Assembly (NCBI GenBank): GCA_910578835.1
Contig: CAJTSK010000007.1
Span: 1-64,000, forward strand
Reading direction: 5' to 3'
DNA: 64,000 nt
Origin: an uncultured Muribaculum sp.
GTDB taxonomy: Bacteria; Bacteroidota; Bacteroidia; Bacteroidales; Muribaculaceae
Shown here: positions 43,531-51,392 of the stretch, in pieces
Numbering within the stretch: position 1 is the stretch's first letter
Layout: every line of letters begins with the position of its first letter
Notes under the pieces: generated by a model
What the model was told of the DNA's origin: nothing
What the model saw: the letters and a program-made list of their open reading frames with translations, nothing else
Databases searched by the model: none
Translations under genes and position numbers: made by a program

Positions 43531-44227
43531 TATCGCAAGAGTCGCAGAAAGTGGTTGTATCGTTGTTTTTATTGTTATTGTCACAGTTTTTATCATTGCG
43601 CGTGGCGATGATGTAAGTGGCAAGTTTGCCAAGCCCTATAATGAACGGGATTAATGTGAGCATGGCGATTCCGATTTTATGATTAATCATAAAGAATGCG
43701 AAAAATCCGGCACTCCATGCGAGGTAGTTAACTGCCGGCTGAAGACGCGGCTTTCGGTCGGGAATGTTATAGAAGCGGTCGGGGAGAGTATGTCCCGAAG
43801 CTATGGACTCCATTATCACGCGGTTACGGTCGCGCTTGCTTTTGTAAATAAAATGACACACGATGAATACAAGAAAAATAGGGGCACTGAACATGAGGAA
43901 TGTCGCTATTATCGCCACGATACTTATCCACCACTCATCAGGGATGTCGCTGTCATTGTCGTTGCTTGCCGAGATGCTGATATAAAGATTGCCTTTGTCG
44001 TCGGAGCTGATGCCGGAAGTGCTTACCGATATGTTGTCTTGTGAGGAGTCGTCGCTTACCGATGTGATTACAATATTGTTGAATGTTGAGTCGTCGAGCG
44101 ATTTAAGACTTTCAGAGATGCATTCCGATATTTCACGTGCCATCTTGATATTTTCATCGTTTGAGCTTTCGCAAGATACGAGGGAGATTGACAAAGCGGT
44201 CAGAAGTGTTAGAATAAAAATTTTCAT
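43520..44227 (-). CDS. Membrane lipoprotein-like protein, DUF6249-like
   Basis: The protein has 235 residues. Its signal region ends LVSC, cysteine at residue 19, so it may be lipidated. A Ser/Asp-rich stretch (about 45-95) is followed by a membrane helix (about 101-123), a basic loop (KSKRDRNRVIMESIASGHTLPDRF) and two more helices near 168-205. The loop phrase recalls DUF6249 membrane proteins of Bacteroidales. It is first in the minus-strand cluster with a sigma factor and the 114-residue protein, so it may be the sensor or target of that circuit. Function unknown. Confidence 0.65.
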   Translation of the reverse strand: MKIFILTLLTALSISLVSCESSNDENIKMAREISECISESLKSLDDSTFNNIVITSVSDDSSQDNISVSTSGISSDDKGNLYISISASNDNDSDIPDEWWISIVAIIATFLMFSAPIFLVFIVCHFIYKSKRDRNRVIMESIASGHTLPDRFYNIPDRKPRLQPAVNYLAWSAGFFAFFMINHKIGIAMLTLIPFIIGLGKLATYIIATRNDKNCDNNNKNNDTTTFCDSCDNAE

Positions 44228-44322
44228 ATTATTAAACTATTAAATTTTAGCATTGTTTGTCAATTAGATGCAACGTATAGCAAAAAGGTTGCACAATGGG
44301 TAATATATTTTTACAAAAATAG

Positions 44323-44330
44323 TAACTTTG
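44323..44330 (+). promoter_or_regulatory. -7 box TAACTTTG of the Wzi-like gene
   Basis: It lies 47 bases before the ATG at 44377. No convincing TTG at the expected distance upstream. Confidence 0.5.
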
Positions 44331-44376
44331 CATCGAATATTATCGGTAAAATAAATTTTTAGAGTATTTACTATTT

Positions 44377-45840
44377 ATGAGATTATTAACGGGATTACAG
44401 CTTTTCTTTACATTCGCATTGCTTGCGTGTGTACAGGAGGTGTATGCAATTGACGGGCTTTACTATAAGGTTGAGGCGCAAGGAAGTGTGAGTACCGGCG
44501 AAAACACGCCGTTCTGGCTTGTCAACAACCGCGAGGGGCTTGCATCGATTGAAAAAAACAATGGCTACATACGTGCCGGACTGTTTCGCGAGATTGAACC
44601 GGAGAAGCGCTTTTCATGGGGTGCAGGTGTAGATCTTGTAGGGGCTTACAATTTCTCCTCTTCATTTGTCATCCAGCAGCTTTATGCCGAACTGAAATAT
44701 CGTTGCCTCGGGCTTACTGTGGGTAGCAAGGAACACCTTAACTATGAGTTTAACAACCGTCAGCTCGGAAGCGGCAACCTGCTTTACTCGGGAAATGCGC
44801 GACCTGTGCCGCAGATACGTGCCGGCATCCCGGAATACACTGTCGTGCCATTTACCGGCAAATGGCTCTCGATAAAGGGTTATATCGCCTATGGTATGTT
44901 TACCGACGACAAATGGCAGAAATCATTTTCCAATCCTGCCTCCAAGCGCACAGAGCATGTGTTGTATCATTCCAAGGCGTTGTTCTTGAAAGTGGGCAAT
45001 CCCGAGAAGTTTCCGGCATGGTTTGAAGGTGGACTGGAGATGGCGGCGCAATTTGGCGGCAAGTCAATCACCGGCGACAGGGTCATAGACATGCCTAACG
45101 GCATGAAGGATATAATAAAGGTGTTTTTCCCGTCGGCAGGCGGCAGCGATACTCCTGTCGCGGAGCAGACCAATGTGTATGGCAACCATGTAGGTAGCTG
45201 GGATGCCAAGATAGGGTGGAACATCACGCCCGAATGGGGGGTGGGAGTGTATTACAACCACTTTTTCGAGGATCACTCACAGATGACATTTGACTATGAA
45301 TGGCGCGACGGATTGTGGGGAGTCGAAGTGAATTTCCCGCAGAATCCCGCCGTGTCGCAGCTTGTATATGAATTTCTCTATACCAAAGACCAGAGCGGAC
45401 CGGTCTACTGGGACCATGACTCGAAGATACCCGAGCAGGTGAGTGGAAGGGACAATTATTATAACCATGGCATATACACGGGATGGCAGCATTGGGGAAT
45501 GGGTATCGGTAATCCGCTCCTCCTCTCGCCGATATATAACCGTGACGGTGAGATTGCGTTTAAATCAAGCCGCGTTGTCGCCCACCATGTGGGCTTCATG
45601 GGGCAGCCCCTCCCGGAGCTTGGTTACCGGGTGCTTCTCACCTATTTGCGAAACTGGGGTAATTATGACACTCCGTTTCCTGAAGTGAAAAATAATTATA
45701 ACGGACTGCTTGAAGTGACCTATAATCCGCGGTGGTTTACCGGCGGGGCGGGCATTCTCTCTATCGGAGGCGATGCCGGGGGACTGCTCGGCAAGAGTTT
45801 TGGAGTAATGTTAACTATTAGAAAGACAGGATGGCTATGA
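44377..45840 (+). CDS. Capsule assembly protein, Wzi family
   Basis: Outer-membrane barrel protein of 487 residues related to Wzi, which in E. coli binds group 1 capsule at the surface. A signal peptide of about 24 residues (EVYA) is followed by the family opening VEAQGSVSTGENTPFWLVNNREGLASI near 32-58. SKEHLNYEFNNRQLGSGNLLYSGNARPVPQIRAG near 118-150 is typical of the Bacteroidales branch, and the chain ends GVMLTIRKTGWL. A small lipoprotein gene overlaps its last ten bases. No capsule gene cluster is in the window. Confidence 0.88.
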   Translation: MRLLTGLQLFFTFALLACVQEVYAIDGLYYKVEAQGSVSTGENTPFWLVNNREGLASIEKNNGYIRAGLFREIEPEKRFSWGAGVDLVGAYNFSSSFVIQQLYAELKYRCLGLTVGSKEHLNYEFNNRQLGSGNLLYSGNARPVPQIRAGIPEYTVVPFTGKWLSIKGYIAYGMFTDDKWQKSFSNPASKRTEHVLYHSKALFLKVGNPEKFPAWFEGGLEMAAQFGGKSITGDRVIDMPNGMKDIIKVFFPSAGGSDTPVAEQTNVYGNHVGSWDAKIGWNITPEWGVGVYYNHFFEDHSQMTFDYEWRDGLWGVEVNFPQNPAVSQLVYEFLYTKDQSGPVYWDHDSKIPEQVSGRDNYYNHGIYTGWQHWGMGIGNPLLLSPIYNRDGEIAFKSSRVVAHHVGFMGQPLPELGYRVLLTYLRNWGNYDTPFPEVKNNYNGLLEVTYNPRWFTGGAGILSIGGDAGGLLGKSFGVMLTIRKTGWL

Positions 45841-46232
45841 AACTGACTGACAAGATACTTTTACTGCTTATGGCTTCGTTGCTTGCCGTTGCCGCATCGT
45901 CATGTCGCAAACGCTATATCAATGGCGACCTCGACGGTATGTGGCAGGTGATGAGTATAGAATATAATGACGGCACTGTTGTGTCGCCCGAGGCTACCTA
46001 TTACTGCCTCGTGCTCCACACCTTCAACTTGCAGCGTCCGGGTGTGAGGATTGCAGGCAATATGGTCTATGAAGGTGACATGCTCAAGCTGGAGGCTCCA
46101 TACGCGACTGCCGAATCACTCAAGCCTTGGGGCATGGACAACACGGTCACGACGTTTAAAATACTCCATCTCTCAGGCAGCAAGATGACCTTGGAATCAG
46201 ATTACGCCCATATTGAGTTAAGAAAATTCTGA
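45831..46232 (+). CDS. Small lipocalin-like lipoprotein
   Basis: The protein has 133 residues. The lipobox cysteine is at residue 25 (AASSC), followed by basic RKRY. The mature part starts DLDGMWQVMSIEYNDGTVV and has the small up-and-down beta pattern of lipocalin-like domains of Bacteroidales (DUF4847-like, tentative). It overlaps the Wzi-like gene by ten bases, so the pair is translationally coupled and may act together at the outer membrane. ATG 45837 (MKLTDK) is an alternative start. Confidence 0.65.
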   Translation: MAMKLTDKILLLLMASLLAVAASSCRKRYINGDLDGMWQVMSIEYNDGTVVSPEATYYCLVLHTFNLQRPGVRIAGNMVYEGDMLKLEAPYATAESLKPWGMDNTVTTFKILHLSGSKMTLESDYAHIELRKF

Positions 46233-46283
46233 CATAATGTGCAATTAGGTGATTTATTGCTTTTTTTAGACCCTAATTTGCGT

Positions 46284-46291
46284 TAACTTTG
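46284..46291 (+). promoter_or_regulatory. -7 box TAACTTTG of the threonine operon
   Basis: It lies 58 bases before the thrA ATG. The -33 zone is a run of T. No attenuator-type peptide rich in Thr/Ile codons is visible in the leader. Confidence 0.5.
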
Positions 46292-46348
46292 CATGACCAA
46301 TTGGAATCGTTGCATGACGATGTAATTATAAAAAGATTGTAACTGGAA

Positions 46349-48784
46349 ATGAAAGTATTAAAATTTGGCGGCACGTCGGTGGGTACGGTCGAGAGTCTCC
46401 GCAATGTGAAGGCTATCGTCGAGAGCCAGACTGAGCCGGTCATAGTTGTGGTGTCGGCACTCGGCGGCATCACCGACCAGCTTATCAACACGGCAAGACT
46501 TGCCTCGCAAGGCGATATCGCTTATCTTGAAAGCTATGCCCGCATCGTCGACCGTCATCATAAAGTTATTGACGGTATAGTGCCCGAACAGAGCAGGCTT
46601 GACGTACAGTCGATTGTCAATCCGCTGCTTGAAGAGTTGGGCAATATATATCGCGGTGTCAATCTTATAAAGGATTTGAGCGACCGCACACTTGACATTA
46701 TAGTAAGTTATGGCGAACGACTGTCATCGGTGATTATTTCACGTATCATTGATGGCGCTATTCATCTTGACAGCCGTAATTTCATAAAGACCGAAAAGCA
46801 GTGGAACAAGCATGTGCTCGACAATGAGACGACACAGCGCCGTGTCCACGAGGTGTTTGACGACCTGAAGTTCAAGGTGGCGCTTGTGCCGGGTTTCATT
46901 GCAAGCGACCGTGACGGTAATGTCACCAATCTCGGACGTGGCGGCTCCGACTATACCGCAGCCATCCTTGCCGCGGCTCTTGATGCCGCCGTGCTTGAGA
47001 TATGGACCGATGTCGACGGCTTCATGACTGCCGACCCGCGTGTAATCAATGGTGCGCTTGTCATTGACCATCTATCGTTTACCGAGGCGATGGAGCTTTG
47101 CAACTTCGGAGCAAAGGTGATATATCCCCCTACGATTTATCCCGTATTTCATAAAAACATACCTATCTGGATTAAAAACACGTTTAATCCGGAAGCTCCC
47201 GGCACTTGTATCAGCGAGCAGCATCCGTCGCCCGAAGGCAAGGCTATCAAAGGTATATCGTCGATTAACGACACCTGCCTTATCACTGTCCAGGGTCTCG
47301 GTATGGTGGGCGTGATAGGTATCAATTCACGTATATTCAATACTCTTGCCAAAAATGGTATTTCGGTATTCCTTGTAAGCCAGGCGGCGAGTGAAAACAA
47401 CACCTCTTTCGCTGTGCGAAATGCCGACGCCGACCATGCGATAGAAGTGCTTCGGGAGCAGTTTGCCCCCGAGCTTCAGGCAGGTTCGCTGAGTGACATC
47501 ATCGCCGAGCCTAACCTTGCCACGGTTGCAATCGTGGGCGAGAACATGAAGCATACCACCGGTATTGCCGGCAAGCTGTTCAATACACTTGGTCGCAACG
47601 GTATCAGTGTCATCGCGTGTGCGCAGGGCGCTTCCGAGACCAACATATCATTTGTAATCGAGCATAACAATCTGCGCAAGGCGCTGAATGTTATCCATGA
47701 CAGTTTTTTCCTGTCTGACACACAGGTCTTAAACCTGTTTGTTGTCGGAATAGGAAACGTGGGTGGCAATCTTTTGTCGCAGATTCATGCCCAGCAAGCC
47801 AATCTCCTTGAAAACAAGGCGCTGCGTCTCCGCCTTGTCGGTATAGCCAATTCGCGTAAATGCGTATTTGACCGCGAAGGCATAGATACCGAGAATTATA
47901 ATGAGCGTCTGGAGGCGTCGGATATCGCCGCTACTCCGGAAAATATACGGAATGGCGTAATAGGGATGAACATATTCAATTCCGTGTTTGTCGACTGTAC
48001 GTCAAGCCCCGACATCGCGGCGCTCTATGCCGACCTTCTTGACCACAATATCAATGTGGTGGCGGCTAACAAGATTGCCGCGTCGGGAAAATATGAGGAT
48101 TATGCACGCCTGAAGCACATAACCCGCAAGAAAGATGTGAAGTTCCTGTTTGAGACCAATGTCGGAGCAGGACTTCCCATCATAAACACTATCAACAACC
48201 TGATAAATTCAGGCGACCGCATCCTCAGGATTGAGGCGGTGGTGAGCGGTACTCTCAATTACATTTTCAATGTACTGAGCAGTGACGTGCCTATGAGCCG
48301 CGCTATAAAGATGGCTCAGGAGGCGGGGTACAGCGAGCCTGACCCGCGTACCGACCTTAGCGGAAAAGATGTGATACGTAAGCTTGTGATTCTTGCGCGT
48401 GAGGCAGGTTATAAGGTTGAGCAGGACGATGTAAAGGCGTCACTGTTTATCCCTGACAAGTATTTCCAGGGCTCTATTGACGACTTTTTCCGTGACATTA
48501 CTGAAGTTGACGGAGATTTCGAGCGTCAGAGAGCCGAGGCGGAAAAGGCAGGCGAGCATTTCCGTTTTGTTGCGTGTCTTGACAACGGAGCTACAAGTGT
48601 CGGATTGCAGAAAGTCGATTCAGTCCATCCTTTCTACCATCTTGAAGGTAGTAACAACGTGATATTGCTCACCACTGAACGCTATAATGAATATCCTATG
48701 GTAATCAAGGGATATGGTGCGGGCGCAGAGGTGACTGCTGCCGGAGTGTTCTCCGACATCATCGGCATAGCCAATATCCGTTGA
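46349..48784 (+). CDS. thrA: Bifunctional aspartokinase / homoserine dehydrogenase
   Basis: Catalyses the first and third steps of the aspartate pathway toward threonine. Of 811 residues, the kinase domain (about 1-290) opens with LKFGGTSVG and has GRGGSDYTAAILAAALDA near 194. Two ACT-type regulatory segments follow (about 310-450; GMVGVIGINSRIF and TVAIVGENMKHTTGIAGKLF). The dehydrogenase (about 465-811) starts FVVGIGNVGGNLL and has VVAANKIAASG near 571. It heads a thrA-apgM-thrC operon. Feedback inhibition by threonine is expected from the ACT domains. Confidence 0.96.
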   Translation: MKVLKFGGTSVGTVESLRNVKAIVESQTEPVIVVVSALGGITDQLINTARLASQGDIAYLESYARIVDRHHKVIDGIVPEQSRLDVQSIVNPLLEELGNIYRGVNLIKDLSDRTLDIIVSYGERLSSVIISRIIDGAIHLDSRNFIKTEKQWNKHVLDNETTQRRVHEVFDDLKFKVALVPGFIASDRDGNVTNLGRGGSDYTAAILAAALDAAVLEIWTDVDGFMTADPRVINGALVIDHLSFTEAMELCNFGAKVIYPPTIYPVFHKNIPIWIKNTFNPEAPGTCISEQHPSPEGKAIKGISSINDTCLITVQGLGMVGVIGINSRIFNTLAKNGISVFLVSQAASENNTSFAVRNADADHAIEVLREQFAPELQAGSLSDIIAEPNLATVAIVGENMKHTTGIAGKLFNTLGRNGISVIACAQGASETNISFVIEHNNLRKALNVIHDSFFLSDTQVLNLFVVGIGNVGGNLLSQIHAQQANLLENKALRLRLVGIANSRKCVFDREGIDTENYNERLEASDIAATPENIRNGVIGMNIFNSVFVDCTSSPDIAALYADLLDHNINVVAANKIAASGKYEDYARLKHITRKKDVKFLFETNVGAGLPIINTINNLINSGDRILRIEAVVSGTLNYIFNVLSSDVPMSRAIKMAQEAGYSEPDPRTDLSGKDVIRKLVILAREAGYKVEQDDVKASLFIPDKYFQGSIDDFFRDITEVDGDFERQRAEAEKAGEHFRFVACLDNGATSVGLQKVDSVHPFYHLEGSNNVILLTTERYNEYPMVIKGYGAGAEVTAAGVFSDIIGIANIR

Positions 48785-48820
48785 TTGCACGTGTCTATAA
48801 AGAAAAGAAGTTGAATATCT

Positions 48821-50029
48821 ATGAAGTATGTAATAGTATTAGGCGACGGAATGGCCGATGAGCCGGTCGACGAGCTTGGCGGGCTGACTCCCCTTGAAGC
48901 TGCCGCTACTCCGGTAATGGACCGGCTGGCACGTGAAGGGAGGACCGGACGCTTCAGCACTGTGCCGTCAGGATTTCACCCCGGTAGCGAGGTGGCAAAT
49001 ATGACCGTGCTCGGTTATGATGTCACGAAGGCGTTTGAGGGCAGGGGAGTGCTTGAGGCTGCCAGTATGGGGGTTGATGTGCCCGACGGCGTGATGGCTA
49101 TGAGGTGTAATCTTATCACCGTTGCCGATGGAAAGATTAAGAATCATTCGGGCGGGCATATCTCCTCCGAAGAGGCTGCCGAGCTTATAGCTGCACTTCA
49201 GAAAGAGCTTGGAAATGATATGGTGACATTCTATCCCGGAGTGTCTTACCGTCATCTGCTCATGATAAGGGGGGGTGACAAGCATATCTCATGTACGCCT
49301 CCCCATGATGTGCCCGGTACGCCTGTCGCCGATGTAATGATAAAGGCAGAACTGCCCGAAGCGGAGTCTACAGCTGCGCTTGTTAACGACCTCATATTGC
49401 GGTCACAGAAAATACTGGAGTCTCATCCGGTCAACTTAAAGCGTGTCGCCGAGGGCAAAGACCCGGCAAACAGCATATGGCCGTGGTCGCCCGGTTACCG
49501 CCCGTCGATGAAACCTCTCTCAGAGCGTTTCCCGATAAAGGACGGAGTCGTGATTTCGGCTGTTGACCTGATATTCGGTATCGGGGTTTATGCAGGATTG
49601 CGCCCGATTACCGTAGAAGGTGCAACGGGACTCTATGACACCAATTACGAGGGCAAGGCGCAGGCAGCTATCGATGCACTGCAAGCCGGAGCCGATTTTG
49701 TGTTTCTTCATGTCGAGGCAAGCGATGAAGCGGGTCACGAGGGAGATGTGGCGTTGAAAAAACGCACAATCGAGTATCTTGACAGCCGCATACTCGACCC
49801 TATAGTCCGATACTCCGACTCTCTCGACGAGCCGTTGACTATAGCCGTGTTGCCTGACCATCCGACACCGTGCCGGTTGCGTACACATACGTCAGATACG
49901 GTACCATTCCTTATATATAAGCCCGGAGCCGCTCCCGATGAGGTCACCGTATTTTCTGAAAAGAGCACTCTGAAAGGAGGATATGGCACCGTTGCCGGCG
50001 ATGAATTTATGAATCTGTTAATGAAATGA
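48821..50029 (+). CDS. ApgM-family protein, proposed homoserine kinase
   Basis: The protein has 402 residues in the alkaline-phosphatase superfamily: MKYVIVLGDGMADEPVDELGG at the start with the metal Asp, GSEVANMTVLGYD near 52-64, HVEASDEAGHEGD near 297-309 and AVLPDHPTPC near 347. By sequence it is the archaeal-type cofactor-independent phosphoglycerate mutase group. In Bacteroidales this gene sits between thrA and thrC, where a homoserine kinase is needed and no thrB is found. A subgroup has therefore been proposed to be a homoserine kinase. The context here agrees; the reaction is not proven by the sequence. Confidence 0.85.
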   Translation: MKYVIVLGDGMADEPVDELGGLTPLEAAATPVMDRLAREGRTGRFSTVPSGFHPGSEVANMTVLGYDVTKAFEGRGVLEAASMGVDVPDGVMAMRCNLITVADGKIKNHSGGHISSEEAAELIAALQKELGNDMVTFYPGVSYRHLLMIRGGDKHISCTPPHDVPGTPVADVMIKAELPEAESTAALVNDLILRSQKILESHPVNLKRVAEGKDPANSIWPWSPGYRPSMKPLSERFPIKDGVVISAVDLIFGIGVYAGLRPITVEGATGLYDTNYEGKAQAAIDALQAGADFVFLHVEASDEAGHEGDVALKKRTIEYLDSRILDPIVRYSDSLDEPLTIAVLPDHPTPCRLRTHTSDTVPFLIYKPGAAPDEVTVFSEKSTLKGGYGTVAGDEFMNLLMK

Positions 50030-50033
50030 TACA

Positions 50034-51338
50034 ATGAGATATTATAGCACTAACCGTCAATCAGAATCTACTACGCTTGGAGATGCAGTAGTGCGTGGAC
50101 TTGCTCCCGACCGTGGACTGTACATGCCTGAACGTATAGCCACCATCCCCAAGGCATTTTTCAATCATATAGGTGAAATGTCGCTTACCGACATCGCCTA
50201 TGTGGTAGCAAATACACTTTTTGGTGAAGACATCGAGTCGGAGACTCTAAAGACTATAGTAAACGATACGCTTAATTTCGACATACCCCTGGTAAAGGTC
50301 GATGACTGCCGCTATTCATTGGAGCTGTTTCATGGCCCTACTCTCGCGTTTAAGGATGTGGGTGCGCGCTTCATGGCAAGGCTTCTCGGTCATTTCAATG
50401 CGACCGACGGCAATGGCGACGTTAATGTGCTTGTGGCGACTTCCGGCGATACCGGCAGTGCGGTTGCAAATGGCTTTCTCAATGTTCCCGGCGTAAAGGT
50501 ATATGTGCTTTATCCCAAAGATAAGGTCAGCAAGATTCAGGAAGCGCAGTTTACCACCCTTGGCGCCAATATCACGGCGATTGAGGTCAACGGTACGTTT
50601 GACGACTGTCAGGCATTGGTAAAGTCGGCTTTCATGGATAGTGAGCTTAACAGGAAGATGAAGCTTACTTCAGCCAACTCTATCAATGTGGCGCGTTTCA
50701 TCCCCCAGATGTTCTACTATTTCCATGCTTATGCGCAGCTGATGCGTATGGGCGAGAAGCTTGACAATGTAGTCGTTGCCGTGCCGAGCGGTAATTTCGG
50801 TAACATATGTGCAGGACTTATCGGCAAGCGTATGGGATTGCCGGTAAAGCGATTCATCGCCGCCAACAACCGCAACAATGTGTTTTATGAATATCTCGTA
50901 ACCGGGGAGTATCATCCGCGCAAGTCGGTAGCTACCATTGCCAATGCGATGGATGTGGGCGACCCCTCTAATTTCGCCCGTATCCTTGACCTGTATGGCA
51001 ACTCTCATGACGCTATATGTGCCGAGATAAGCGGTTGTACTTATGATGACAACCAGATTAAGGCGACACTGAAAGATACATATGAGCGAACAGGCTATCT
51101 GCTTGACCCTCATGGTGCGGTGGCTTACCGTGCGTTGAGCGAATATATGAAACCGGGTGAAGTCGGGGTATTCCTCGAAACGGCACATCCGGCTAAGTTC
51201 AAGGATACAGTGGAAGCCATCATAGGAGAGGAAGTTGAGGTGCCAGCCCGTCTTGCCGCCTTTATGAAAGGAAAGAAAGAGACAGTGAAGATGAATGCGC
51301 AGTTCCCGGCTTTCAAGAAGTACCTCATGTCGCTTTGA
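50034..51338 (+). CDS. thrC: Threonine synthase
   Basis: PLP enzyme that turns O-phosphohomoserine into threonine. The protein has 434 residues: FHGPTLAFKDVGARFM near 97-112 with the PLP lysine, VATSGDTGSAVANGF near 131, and SGNFGNICAGLIGKRMGLPVKRFIAA near 249. It is full length. It follows the ApgM gene after four bases and completes the threonine operon. A 54-base gap then leads to lon. Confidence 0.96.
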   Translation: MRYYSTNRQSESTTLGDAVVRGLAPDRGLYMPERIATIPKAFFNHIGEMSLTDIAYVVANTLFGEDIESETLKTIVNDTLNFDIPLVKVDDCRYSLELFHGPTLAFKDVGARFMARLLGHFNATDGNGDVNVLVATSGDTGSAVANGFLNVPGVKVYVLYPKDKVSKIQEAQFTTLGANITAIEVNGTFDDCQALVKSAFMDSELNRKMKLTSANSINVARFIPQMFYYFHAYAQLMRMGEKLDNVVVAVPSGNFGNICAGLIGKRMGLPVKRFIAANNRNNVFYEYLVTGEYHPRKSVATIANAMDVGDPSNFARILDLYGNSHDAICAEISGCTYDDNQIKATLKDTYERTGYLLDPHGAVAYRALSEYMKPGEVGVFLETAHPAKFKDTVEAIIGEEVEVPARLAAFMKGKKETVKMNAQFPAFKKYLMSL

Positions 51339-51392
51339 CGCTTTTGGCACAGCTTTTGCTATTACAGGGATGTAGATAATAGATTTTTTCCA

